This document shows positions 1 through 7,885 of a DNA stretch of 64,000 bases, one piece after another. The notes beneath the pieces are model-generated. The model had not been told where the DNA came from. It saw only the letters and a program-made list of their open reading frames with translations, and did no database searches. Position 1 is the first letter of the stretch. Each line of letters starts with the position of its first letter. The position numbers and the translations under genes are program-made. The stretch spans positions 3,687,501 through 3,751,500 of the forward strand of contig NZ_CP019288.1 of the NCBI RefSeq assembly GCF_009901525.1, given 5' to 3'. This DNA comes from Kordia antarctica (GTDB lineage: Bacteria; Bacteroidota; Bacteroidia; Flavobacteriales; Flavobacteriaceae).

Positions 1-251
1 CAAAACAAGAATTAAAAAAAGAACTATCTAAATTAGGATTAATAGATTCTGATTATTCTTTAAATGAAGGACTAAAAATTGATGCCATGATTCTTGAAAA
101 CCTTGATGGATTATGGAGACTTTTTTATTATGATGAAAAAGGACAAGAAAGTTCAATAACGTATCATAAAAATGAATCAGAATCCTATGAATATCTTTTA
201 AAAACATTTAAAGACCAACTTAAATTATTAAAAAAAGATACGTTTAGATAA
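1..251 (+). CDS. Hypothetical protein, 5'-truncated by window edge
   Basis: An open frame runs in from the left edge (codons in phase with position 3) and stops with TAA at 249-251, giving about 82 C-terminal residues. The sequence is Lys/Glu-rich with a core reading ENLDGLWRLFYYDEKGQE followed by a helix-like Lys/Leu-rich tail. I do not recognise a family; the compact mixed alpha/beta pattern could fit a small immunity-type or cytosolic protein, but that is a guess. The frame is uninterrupted and has the same AT-rich codon use as neighbours. It converges on the S9 peptidase gene with about 84 bp between them. Confidence 0.6.
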   Translation, partial: KQELKKELSKLGLIDSDYSLNEGLKIDAMILENLDGLWRLFYYDEKGQESSITYHKNESESYEYLLKTFKDQLKLLKKDTFR

Positions 252-335
252 ACTTGAAAATTTAAAGCTTTTATCAGTACCAAGTAGAATCCAGCGAAAG
301 CGACAAAAAAATAAAGAAAATACCCTTTCAATGAT

Positions 336-2525
336 TCAATTTTTTAATCCTTTAGTCACGCTATACTTCTCATTCCCAGTTTGCCACAACAAAAAAGAAA
401 TAATATCGGCAAGTTCTTCACGCTTACTTTTTTGGGTGCGATCAAACCCGTGACCTTCGGAAAAATTTACAGACAACAAAATTGGATTGTCAGAATTGGT
501 AGCAGCTTGCGTACGTGCAGCAAACTTAGCAGGTTGCCAAGCGGCAACTCTAGAATCATTCAATCCGGCGGTTAATAAAATTGCGGGATATGCGGTTTCT
601 TTCTCAACATGATGATACGCGTCCATTTCTAACAATGCTTCAAACTCGGTGGAATCTTTAATAGTTCCGAACTCTTTCATATTATTTTGACCATTTGGCG
701 CAATCTCAGAACGCAACGTATTCAACAAACCAACTCTAATTACGGCAGCGGCGTATAAATCGGGTCTGGCTGTAACAGCGCGTCCAATAGTAACGCCGCC
801 AGCACTTCCGCCCCAAATTGCAAATCGTTCAGGAGACGTATAATTTTCTGAAATTAAATACTCAGAACACGCAATAAAATCTTTCCAGCTATTCGGTTTT
901 GTCGTTTTAAATCCGCCTTTATGCCACGTATCACCTTTTTCGCCGCCGCCGCGCACATGTGCAACTGCATAAATGCCACCTTCACGAATCCAGTGTAACA
1001 AATACGGATACAACATAGGCGCGTTTATCCACTTATACGCACCATAACCATTCAATAACATGCGGTTTTTGCCATCTTTCACCATTCCTTTCTTATAAAT
1101 GATTGATAATGGCACTTGAATTCCGTCGTGAGATGTGATTTCAATCTCTTTTACCACAATATCTTCCAATTCTGTATAATCTATAACAGGAGTCAAATTC
1201 TCTTCCTTAAAAGCTTTCGTATCGCTTTCATAATAATACCTGTTTTTATGACTTATCCAACTTTCAACTTCAATCCATAAATGCGGAAAGTTTATTCCAA
1301 TCGTAGATAAACTAATACTTCCAGACGATTTTGGCAATTGGATCTCTTCAATAGTTGCATCTTTTAAATGATACAAACTCGCGCGTACGCCATTTTTAGT
1401 AGTTGTATAAAATAATCCTTGTTTGGTAATTGTAAAATCCTTTAAAATCTGATCTTTTTCTGCAGGAATAATTTCGGTTGGCATATCAAAATTTAAACTA
1501 TCAAAATCAGTTTTGTAAATGCCAAAATTTGATGCTTTTTGTGCGCTCAAAAAGTAAATTTCATCAGCATATGGAATAAATTTTTCAACCTTATGTTTCT
1601 TCTTAAAAAGCGGTTTCCAGGTAACGATTTTCTTTTCTAATTCGGTTATTGGCGCGTAATAATAATCCTTAAAACCAATGCCGCCAACTCTACCAAACAT
1701 ATACTTTTGATCTTTCCCAAAAATATTCACAATAGGAAAATCTGCTGCACTCAAATTAAGTTGCGGATGTGTTTCTTTTGAAAAAATGATCTGTAAATTT
1801 TTTGGATTTTCGCCTAAGCGATACAACACGGTTGCGGAATTTAAAATATAATTGGGAGACGTTGTGTCAATCGTTGGAATATGTAAATATATAAAACCAG
1901 AATCGTCCGCCAACCAGTTGATTCCGCCCAATTCAGATGGCCAACAATGGTCAATAACTTCTTTGTTAAACTGTTTTTTTTCTAACTCATACACCACAAC
2001 TTCTGAGAATTCTTCATCGTTTTTAGTAAAACCAATGGCTATTTTTTTACCATTCCAGCTTGGCTGAAAATAATTAATAATATATTGATCTTGCGAAGTT
2101 GATTTATAATCTTGTGAATTAAAAATTTCAGTTTCTTCTCCATCAACTCCTGCTCTGAAATAAAGAATAGTTGCCTCTTGATTTTCTGAATACTTCAAGT
2201 AATAATAAACATTTGGTGAGACTATTTTTAAGTCAAAAATAGTTTCTGAGCGCAATTCGTCGTACGCTTTCATCTTTTTCAATAATGCATCTCGTCCCGA
2301 AATATTTTGAAGTATCTCTTCTGCATATGTATTCTGAGAAGACAACCAAGAAAGTACGGTTGTATCTTTTAAATTTTCCAAATATTGATATGGATCTTCA
2401 ATCTCTTTTGAGAAATAAGTATCAATTACAGGTTTTTCCACTGTAATTTTAGAGTGATTTTCATTCTCAATACATTGAATCAACAATACGGAAATTAATA
2501 GGTATATGATAAATGAATGCTTCAT
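336..2525 (-). CDS. S9A prolyl oligopeptidase family serine peptidase, lipoprotein
   Basis: A 729-aa exported peptidase of the prolyl oligopeptidase (S9) family, which cleaves short peptides, often after proline. The N-terminus has a hydrophobic stretch ending in LLIQC, a plausible lipobox, so it is probably anchored in the envelope. The first ~400 residues fit the beta-propeller and the last ~250 the alpha/beta hydrolase domain. The catalytic triad is visible: Ser in GGSAGG (about residue 574), Asp in LNDSRV (about 657) and His in EGHGF (about 692). It lies 118 bp downstream of, and on the same strand as, a lanthipeptide-like precursor (2644-2817), so a role in trimming that peptide is possible. 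Equally it may be a general oligopeptidase. The family call is secure; the substrate is unknown. Confidence 0.93.
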   Translation of the reverse strand: MKHSFIIYLLISVLLIQCIENENHSKITVEKPVIDTYFSKEIEDPYQYLENLKDTTVLSWLSSQNTYAEEILQNISGRDALLKKMKAYDELRSETIFDLKIVSPNVYYYLKYSENQEATILYFRAGVDGEETEIFNSQDYKSTSQDQYIINYFQPSWNGKKIAIGFTKNDEEFSEVVVYELEKKQFNKEVIDHCWPSELGGINWLADDSGFIYLHIPTIDTTSPNYILNSATVLYRLGENPKNLQIIFSKETHPQLNLSAADFPIVNIFGKDQKYMFGRVGGIGFKDYYYAPITELEKKIVTWKPLFKKKHKVEKFIPYADEIYFLSAQKASNFGIYKTDFDSLNFDMPTEIIPAEKDQILKDFTITKQGLFYTTTKNGVRASLYHLKDATIEEIQLPKSSGSISLSTIGINFPHLWIEVESWISHKNRYYYESDTKAFKEENLTPVIDYTELEDIVVKEIEITSHDGIQVPLSIIYKKGMVKDGKNRMLLNGYGAYKWINAPMLYPYLLHWIREGGIYAVAHVRGGGEKGDTWHKGGFKTTKPNSWKDFIACSEYLISENYTSPERFAIWGGSAGGVTIGRAVTARPDLYAAAVIRVGLLNTLRSEIAPNGQNNMKEFGTIKDSTEFEALLEMDAYHHVEKETAYPAILLTAGLNDSRVAAWQPAKFAARTQAATNSDNPILLSVNFSEGHGFDRTQKSKREELADIISFLLWQTGNEKYSVTKGLKN

Positions 2526-2561
2526 TAATGATTGAAAAAAAGATAGTATTTATGTGAAATG

Positions 2562-2610
2562 TAAAATGCTACATCAAGATATTTTACACGATATCTGAAA
2601 TAGCATTTTA
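2562..2610 (-). other. Nested hairpin between precursor peptide and S9 peptidase
   Basis: TAAAATGCTA (2562-2571) pairs perfectly with TAGCATTTTA (2601-2610), and inside it AGATAT (2577-2582) pairs with ATATCT (2591-2596). It sits in the spacer between the precursor stop (2644) and the peptidase start (2525). No long T tract follows on the minus strand, so it may be an attenuator or RNA-stability element giving more precursor than peptidase mRNA, rather than a classic terminator. Structure is seen; function is inferred. Confidence 0.45.
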
Positions 2611-2643
2611 TGATATGAAAAAAAAGTAATATAAAATTTTATT

Positions 2644-2817
2644 CTATTGTGTGTCTATAGTATCGCCTCCACAATTGTAAGTACAAATTTCATTTGTATT
2701 ACAATTATCAGTTTCTTTTGGAATTGAACCGCCGTACAAATTATTAATGTCTCCTACTTTAGCGATGTTTAATTTTGATAAATTTAATTTCCCGAAGTTT
2801 CTTTTAGTAGTTTTCAT
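2644..2817 (-). CDS. Class I lanthipeptide-like precursor peptide with double-glycine leader
   Basis: A 57-aa ORF starting MKTTKRNFGKLNLSKLNIAK, continuing KVGDINNLYGG and then a 27-residue core, SIPKETDNCNTNEIC followed by TYNCGGDTIDTQ. The basic leader with the KLxLxKxxI pattern and the GG cleavage site match Bacteroidota class I lanthipeptide/RiPP precursors, including the one at 50109-50372 here. The core has three Cys and several Ser/Thr upstream of them, so up to three lanthionine rings could form. No modification enzyme lies beside it; the LanB/LanC/exporter set is 44-54 kb away. Upstream on the same strand is a TPR/AraC-type regulator, as for the precursors near 50-52 kb; downstream is an S9 peptidase. 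A GTG-TATTT/AAATA-CAC palindrome lies 69 bp upstream. Identification is from pattern, not homology search. Confidence 0.75.
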   Translation of the reverse strand: MKTTKRNFGKLNLSKLNIAKVGDINNLYGGSIPKETDNCNTNEICTYNCGGDTIDTQ

Positions 2818-2885
2818 AGTGTTAAGTTATTTTTGATTACGATGTAAATGTAGTAGAAAACTATACATAATAATAATGAAGTATG

Positions 2886-2905
2886 GTGGTATTTACAAAT
2901 ATCAC
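2886..2905. promoter_or_regulatory. 20-bp palindrome upstream of precursor peptide
   Basis: GTGGTATTTACAAATATCAC is a near-perfect palindrome (GTGRTATTT, two-base centre, AAATAYCAC). It lies between the regulator stop and the precursor start. Related copies occur at 4970-4999, 6074-6090, 6239-6256 and 6259-6276. Such symmetry suggests an operator; the binding protein is unknown. Confidence 0.4.
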
Positions 2906-2935
2906 GATGAAAATTAAAATTTAAAATATTGAAAA

Positions 2936-4738
2936 TTAAGTAGTTATAACAGATTTTTGATTTTCAAGTTGTTTTAGGAAGTATGACGGATTAATGCCCG
3001 TTTTTTTGTGAAAAGCAATAGAAAATGACTGTGCATTATTAAAACCAACTTCCAAAGCAATGGCTTTTATTGTATAAGATCGGAACACTTTATTCTCTTT
3101 AAGTTGCGTAATTGCATAATCAATTCGTAACTCATTCATGTAGTTTGCAAAGTTCATACCTTTGGTCATATTGATAATTTTTGACAAATAGGTACTATTA
3201 GTATCTAACTCTTTTGCGAGTTTTGTTTGCGTGTAATTCTTTTTAGTGAATCGATGTGTATCTTCAAACTTTTGCAGTTTAATCAAAATACTATCAACAA
3301 TTTCTTTTGGCAATCCAAGATCTTCTTTTTGGGAAACAGCTGCAGTTATCTTTTCAATTAAAGGTGTTTCATTTTCATTTTCTTTCAGAACTTTTTTCTG
3401 CTCGTATTCTTCCATTATTGAATCAAAACGTTTTCGTTGCACTACATTTCTTCGGAAGAAGTAAAAAACGACAAGTACTAACAACACAGAAATAATAATA
3501 AGTGCAATAACTATCTTTTCAGATAAGAAATTTTCATCTTTCAATTGACTAATCAATTCTTCTTTTTGACTAATTAATTCCTCAGTTTCAGACAATATTA
3601 ATGGAGTCTCATACTTTTGGACAATCTTTTTTCCTAAATTTTGATATTCATCTGTGATAATTTTGTCTACTGCCAATAACTTCTCAATCACCGCCAATTG
3701 TTTTTCCGCATCTTTAGCGGCTTTATGTTCCTTATTCAAAAGTTCGTATGCTTCTCTAGCCTGAAAAACTACTTTTGGTTTTTTCTGATAAATAGAATCT
3801 ATCTTATATAAATACGTAATTCCTTCTTCCGTTTTATTTTGTTTCTTCAAACATCGATAGATATATAAATAATTAGAACACAAGGTTTTTTCATTCGTCT
3901 TTAAGAATTTTGTTGCCTTCAACAAACTGTCCATTCCTTTGGCGTAGTTTTCCTTATAATAAGAAGTAATTCCATAAGAAGTTAAAAACCAAGGATACAA
4001 ATACTTATTCGGATGTTGCAAACTTGCTTTAATTCCGCGTTGGTGTACAACTTCCGCAGAATCGAGCACACGATTTTTATTATACGAATCTGCCAATGCA
4101 AACAACGATTTTAAATACTGATCAGAATCTTTTTTCTGAAAATCATTTTTGAGAATAAACGCAATATTATCTTGAAAAATTTGTAATGCTTCTTCGCGTT
4201 CTTCGCTTACATTTTTTAGCAATCCTATATAATGTTTAATAGAAATTTGCTGTCTAATATTCTTATTCGCCAACGCCATGTCATTAGCTGTAGCAAAATT
4301 ATTGAGCGCGTCGTTGTATTTTGAGTTGTAATATAATTGGATTCCTTTTTTCAAATAACCTTCCGCCGGATAATTGTCAAGCTTTGTATTTTTGGTTAAC
4401 AAAATAATACTATCTGTATAAAAAATTGCTTTTGGTGTGTGACTGTAATTTGATATCAACAACTCATAACCTTCTACAATTCGTGCTACGTCGTTGGCTT
4501 CTTTGGCTTTCGCCAGAAATAAAGTAGCTGCATTCAATGCTTCTTTCGAATTCTGTGACGAAGCGCTGAATTTGGATTTAAGGTCTTCAAAAGTATTAGC
4601 ACTTTGCTGAGAAAATGCTGAAGTCGCACAACATACAATTAAAACAAGAGCTGCTAAAAAAGAAATGAATGACTTTCTGTGTAGAAAAGATGTAGGTAAA
4701 CAGAAAAAAGAAGCTAAATTTTGGGTGTAATTTTTCAC
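2936..4738 (-). CDS. TPR-repeat membrane regulator with AraC-type HTH output
   Basis: A hybrid transcriptional regulator common in Flavobacteriia: signal/anchor segment (ISFLAALVLIVCCATSAFSQ), about 300 residues of TPR-like helices, a single transmembrane segment (IVIALIIISVLLVLVVFYFF), a short coiled linker and a C-terminal AraC-family HTH (about the last 110 residues, with LAKELDTNSTYLSKIIN and LEVGFNNAQSFSIAFHKKTG). The frame stays open to an ATG at 5005, but that extension is not signal-like and contains an inverted repeat (4970-4999). I therefore take the GTG at 4738 just before the signal peptide, with moderate confidence; no strong ribosome site decides it. It has the same architecture as the regulator at 50461-52188, and both sit beside lanthipeptide-like precursors. 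Ligand unknown, perhaps a peptide sensed by the TPRs. Confidence 0.85.
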   Translation of the reverse strand: MKNYTQNLASFFCLPTSFLHRKSFISFLAALVLIVCCATSAFSQQSANTFEDLKSKFSASSQNSKEALNAATLFLAKAKEANDVARIVEGYELLISNYSHTPKAIFYTDSIILLTKNTKLDNYPAEGYLKKGIQLYYNSKYNDALNNFATANDMALANKNIRQQISIKHYIGLLKNVSEEREEALQIFQDNIAFILKNDFQKKDSDQYLKSLFALADSYNKNRVLDSAEVVHQRGIKASLQHPNKYLYPWFLTSYGITSYYKENYAKGMDSLLKATKFLKTNEKTLCSNYLYIYRCLKKQNKTEEGITYLYKIDSIYQKKPKVVFQAREAYELLNKEHKAAKDAEKQLAVIEKLLAVDKIITDEYQNLGKKIVQKYETPLILSETEELISQKEELISQLKDENFLSEKIVIALIIISVLLVLVVFYFFRRNVVQRKRFDSIMEEYEQKKVLKENENETPLIEKITAAVSQKEDLGLPKEIVDSILIKLQKFEDTHRFTKKNYTQTKLAKELDTNSTYLSKIINMTKGMNFANYMNELRIDYAITQLKENKVFRSYTIKAIALEVGFNNAQSFSIAFHKKTGINPSYFLKQLENQKSVITT

Positions 4739-4969
4739 TTTTTTTGATTTTTTTTTGAATCGAACATAAAAAGCATTTAAAAAAGGATTTTTATGTTTAA
4801 AATTCAATGAAAATTGTGAGATAACAACTACTATACTATCCAATAAATCAAAATAGTCCTGTAAAATCGTTATAAACGTGCATAAATATATAGTTTTTTC
4901 AGACAATAATGACACTATCAATGAATGCAAGTAACCACAAGGAAGTTTCGAAAAATTTCTTTCATGGAA

Positions 4970-4999
4970 TTTATAAATACGGAACGTGATATTTATAAA
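4970..4999. promoter_or_regulatory. Inverted repeat upstream of TPR/AraC regulator
   Basis: TTTATAAATA (4970-4979) and TATTTATAAA (4990-4999) form a perfect inverted repeat with a 10-bp centre. The right arm extends to GTGATATTTATAAA, matching the palindromic motif at 2886-2905 and 6239-6256. It lies about 230 bp upstream of the chosen regulator start. An operator role is inferred. Confidence 0.35.
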
Positions 5000-5004
5000 A
5001 CCCA

Positions 5005-5471
5005 ATATGAATCACTTGATAAAGAGAAAATAACGCCATTATTTAGCAGTATTAAACACAAACAATCAATGATAATAGCGAACCCAAAAAAACCATAAAA
5101 TAACAAATTAGCATATGAAAAACTTACACCATGAAACTTAGCCAATAAAGGCTTTAAGCAATAAAAGCCGAAAAACTAGAAGCGTATAAAGAGGAGTAAG
5201 TTACCTCTTTATATAGTAATTACCTTTACAATAATTACAACTTCTATATTTTGATTACAAGACTAAAGGCTGTTTAACCATAGCAGCCTTTAGTCAATCA
5301 AAAAAAGAAAAACATAAAACCTTTAATAGCCAAAATTTAGTAGCATATAACTATAATTTACATTAAAGTGTTTAAAAAGAGTGCTGATTTCAGCGCTCTT
5401 TTTTTGTGCCTAAAACGCTGTGAAATAGCAAAAAATAGGAGTCTTTAAAATTGGTTGAAGAACATCTTATT
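5005..5471. other. Gene-free, hairpin-rich intergenic stretch
   Basis: No credible gene is seen. It holds GGCTTT/AAAGCC near 5140, the perfect 10-bp hairpin TATAAAGAGG/CCTCTTTATA (5185-5194 with 5204-5213), the perfect 12-bp hairpin GACTAAAGGCTG/CAGCCTTTAGTC (5261-5272 with 5284-5295), and a terminator at 5374-5403. On the minus strand these would lie between the terminator of the 82-aa gene and the regulator, so they could be a structured leader or small RNA. Confidence 0.4.
5374..5403 (-). terminator. Rho-independent terminator of the 82-aa membrane protein gene
   Basis: Arms AAAAAGAGTGCTG and CAGCGCTCTTTTT pair with one wobble around an ATTT loop, with T runs on both strands. It lies about 70 bp beyond the stop of the minus-strand gene at 5472-5720. 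Confidence 0.75.
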
Positions 5472-5720
5472 TTAGTCAAAAATAAGTGTGATGAGTATAA
5501 TCAAAATCCAAACGATAAAAATTCCGAACACTGGCGCAATTGTCCAAATTATCTTCCTTTTCCGAGAAACAATAGTTGATTTCCAAATGATAATTAGTCC
5601 AATTACATACAAAGGAATACTGATTATAACTGCAAATGGATGAATTCCAAAAATTGCTCCTAGTACAATCAAAAACTTCCCAAAGCTTATAATTTTATGT
5701 GTTGTTTTCGGAGTTTCCAT
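5472..5720 (-). CDS. Small hypothetical membrane protein
   Basis: An 82-aa protein with two or three predicted membrane segments: FGKFLIVLGAIFGIHPFAVI running into ISIPLYVIGLIIIW, then a basic loop (STIVSRKRK), then TIAPVFGIFIVWILIILITL. The positive loop suggests it stays cytoplasmic. I recognise no family. It stands alone with its own terminator downstream (5374-5403). Composition, membrane pattern and terminator support a real gene. Confidence 0.6.
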   Translation of the reverse strand: METPKTTHKIISFGKFLIVLGAIFGIHPFAVIISIPLYVIGLIIIWKSTIVSRKRKIIWTIAPVFGIFIVWILIILITLIFD

Positions 5721-6431
5721 GTATTCTTTTGGGTAATTTTAAATATAATTCTTCTGCAAGAAAAACAATTTCCATCAAAACTATTCTTTTCTAGGCTTCC
5801 GCCAGATGAAACTCGGCATAATTTGTTGTTTTCGTTAAAATAGATCACACTTCAACTTTAGAATCGTACAATATTCCAGAAAAATCATCTCAAAAACTAC
5901 CTGGAATCAAAAAAACAGAAAATAGATAACGGAAACTTTTCAAAGAGAACAATTTCTTTCCAAAAAGAAGTTCAAAAAAGCCACAAACGATCACATTTTG
6001 CCATTTTTTCTTCAAACAAACCCAAAAAACGCAGAAAACATAAAAAAAGCACTCAATTTTCTTTTTGCCACAAGTGGTATTTACAAATCAATAGCTTCAT
6101 AAACCCTTATTTTACGCCTATTTCACTCTTTTTTTAGCAAAACAAAAAAGAACACTACAACTCCTTGAATTTATGAAAATTATGCCTTTTTCGTCCGTCA
6201 AGCCAGTGTTTACGTAAAAACCGATACAAAGTAGGTACGTGATATTTATAAATCAGGTGGTTGTATTTACAAATGGCAATAGTAAGTGTTTGAAAATGTG
6301 ATAATTGCGTCGTTAATTGCAAATGTAATTTTGTTGCAACATTATACAAGGCGGTTGCCGAAAAGCCTTTAAAAAAAAGAGTACGCAATTAATCAAACCT
6401 TACTTATTATAAACCATTAAATAGAAAAATT
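5721..6431. other. Long intergenic region with operator-like half-sites
   Basis: About 710 bp with no convincing coding region; a 77-aa minus-strand frame at 6155-6388 has no recognisable features and is rejected. The stretch is very A/T-rich with many AAAA and TTTT runs. It contains three copies of the palindrome-related motif (6074-6090, 6239-6256, 6259-6276) upstream of the duplicated 127-aa genes, and a TAnnTTTG-like element TAATTTTG at 6326-6333 that could be the -7 region, though no TTTG is correctly spaced. Confidence 0.4.
6239..6276. promoter_or_regulatory. Two adjacent operator-like motifs upstream of tandem genes
   Basis: GTGATATTTATAAATCAG (6239-6256) is directly followed by TTGTATTTACAAAT (about 6261-6274). 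Both match the GTGRTATTT-NN-AAAT pattern at 2886-2905; another copy starts at 6074. They lie 150-360 bp before the first 127-aa gene. Regulation by a shared factor is inferred. Confidence 0.35.
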
Positions 6432-6815
6432 ATGAAAACTAAAATCTTTTTACCAGTAGTAGCAATGATCAGCTTAATGCTTTTTTCTTTTACAACAAAC
6501 ACTACGAACGAAAGTTCAGTAAGAGAATTAGCCGATGGAAACTTCTTATTACAAAATGTAGCATTAGAAGACGGAGATGTATTCAGATTAGATGAATTAA
6601 CAGAACGTATCAGTATCAGTGACCAAATCAATGAAGAATCTGCAGCACGTGGAATCTGGATTTTCAGAAACAAAACACATGATGATACGAAGTTTACGCA
6701 GAAAACATTCATCGGAGGTTCAATGAGTGCAGAATTAAACGAAGAAGATCTTCAAATTGTTGAACAAGCGCATGGTGAAATCAATGAAATGATGCACCGT
6801 TACATGAACAGATAA
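6432..6815 (+). CDS. Small exported protein, tandem copy 1
   Basis: A 127-aa protein with a signal peptide (MKTKIFLPVVAMISLMLFSF) and a mature part rich in Glu/Asp. It ends in an acidic helix with ELNEEDLQIVEQAHGEINEM. No Cys and no known domain are visible. The copy at 6895-7278 differs by one residue (Glu versus Gln after SSVR) and few bases, so duplication or gene conversion is recent. It heads a plus-strand cluster with a 193-aa anchored protein, an HTTM membrane protein and a DCC oxidoreductase. HTTM proteins are related to gamma-glutamyl carboxylase, so the acidic tail could be a modification target, but that is speculation. Gene is real; function unknown. Confidence 0.8.
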   Translation: MKTKIFLPVVAMISLMLFSFTTNTTNESSVRELADGNFLLQNVALEDGDVFRLDELTERISISDQINEESAARGIWIFRNKTHDDTKFTQKTFIGGSMSAELNEEDLQIVEQAHGEINEMMHRYMNR

Positions 6816-6894
6816 ATTGTAGCACACCTAAACTTTAAATAATACCAATTATAACCAAAATCAAAAATTAATCAAACCTTTAAAATTTAAAATT

Positions 6895-7278
6895 ATGAAA
6901 ACTAAAATCTTTTTACCAGTAGTAGCAATGATCAGCTTAATGTTATTCTCTTTTACAACAAACACTACAAACGAAAGTTCAGTAAGACAATTAGCCGATG
7001 GAAACTTCTTATTACAAAATGTAGCATTAGAAGACGGAGATGTATTCAGATTAGATGAATTAACGGAACGTATTAGTATCAGTGACCAAATCAATGAAGA
7101 ATCTGCAGCACGTGGAATCTGGATTTTCAGAAACAAAACACATGATGATACCAAGTTTACACAAAAAACTTTCATCGGAGGTTCTATGAGTGCAGAATTA
7201 AACGAAGAAGATCTTCAAATTGTTGAACAAGCGCATGGTGAAATCAATGAAATGATGCACCGTTACATGAACAGATAA
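6895..7278 (+). CDS. Small exported protein, tandem copy 2
   Basis: A 127-aa exported protein nearly identical to the one encoded at 6432-6815; the visible amino-acid change is SSVRQLADG instead of SSVRELADG, and most base differences are silent. The short sequence before the ATG (ATTAATCAAACCTT) is also shared, so the duplicated unit includes the ribosome-binding region. The gap between copies is 79 bp, and only 10 bp separate this copy from the 193-aa gene, so the cluster is probably cotranscribed. Two copies may raise dosage. No family recognised. Confidence 0.8.
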   Translation: MKTKIFLPVVAMISLMLFSFTTNTTNESSVRQLADGNFLLQNVALEDGDVFRLDELTERISISDQINEESAARGIWIFRNKTHDDTKFTQKTFIGGSMSAELNEEDLQIVEQAHGEINEMMHRYMNR

Positions 7279-7288
7279 TCTCTGATTT

Positions 7289-7870
7289 ATGAATCCATTC
7301 AAAAATACCTTCGTGTGTGTCACACTAATCGTCATTCAATTATTCTGTTTATTGTTTATCAATACACATGGATTAATAAGAGATTATTATACGTTGACAA
7401 ACCCAGATGTGACAGACGTAAAGGCATTAAAAATAGGGCATGCTATTGAGAGCAGCCCTATTTTTAAAACATATGCCAACTACACAGGAACAGATGCCGG
7501 ATACGGTTTTTACTCTCCAAATGTAGGTAGCGAATTTGTAATGTCCTTTGCAGTTGTGGATTGTGATGGTAAACTATTAGGAGAACATCAAGCTCCAATA
7601 AGTTTGCAACAAAAAGAAAGTAAAGTGCGTTTTAACCTCTGTACATTTCCAATGATGGAAAGAATTATGTTAGATGAACCAAACGAAATTTACGATAAAT
7701 ATTTTGAAGTCATGATGCATCAAATTGCAAAAAACATCAATGATTCTTATGAAACAGGAAGTAAAGTAATCTCAGAAATTTACATTCACCAACCTGCTCA
7801 AATACAAGAAACATTAGATGGTAAAACCGAAAGACTTGCGCTTTTAGAGCGTTACACATTTAGATTCTAA
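7289..7870 (+). CDS. Hypothetical membrane-anchored protein of the HTTM cluster
   Basis: A 193-aa protein with one N-terminal membrane segment (TFVCVTLIVIQLFCLLFINT) and an extracytoplasmic domain containing YTGTDAGYGFYSPNV. Small anchored proteins with a similar YxFYSPN-like element often accompany HTTM genes, so it probably works with the HTTM protein encoded 15 bp downstream. It has two Cys in the periplasmic part (VVDCDG and FNLCTF), which could be served by the DCC thiol protein of the same operon. I assign no molecular function. Confidence 0.75.
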   Translation: MNPFKNTFVCVTLIVIQLFCLLFINTHGLIRDYYTLTNPDVTDVKALKIGHAIESSPIFKTYANYTGTDAGYGFYSPNVGSEFVMSFAVVDCDGKLLGEHQAPISLQQKESKVRFNLCTFPMMERIMLDEPNEIYDKYFEVMMHQIAKNINDSYETGSKVISEIYIHQPAQIQETLDGKTERLALLERYTFRF

Positions 7871-7885
7871 AAAAACTACAGCACC

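Noticed and set aside
4739-5005. N-terminal extension of the TPR/AraC regulator to the ATG at 5005
   Set aside because: Not signal-like, contains an inverted repeat, and the true signal segment begins after residue ~90; later GTG preferred.
6155-6388. 77-aa minus-strand frame
   Set aside because: No domain, no convincing start region, lies among operator-like motifs in A/T-rich spacer; likely chance ORF.
6407-6712. Minus-strand frames opposite the duplicated 127-aa genes (also 6861-7175)
   Set aside because: They are antisense shadows of the real genes; the duplication makes them look conserved.
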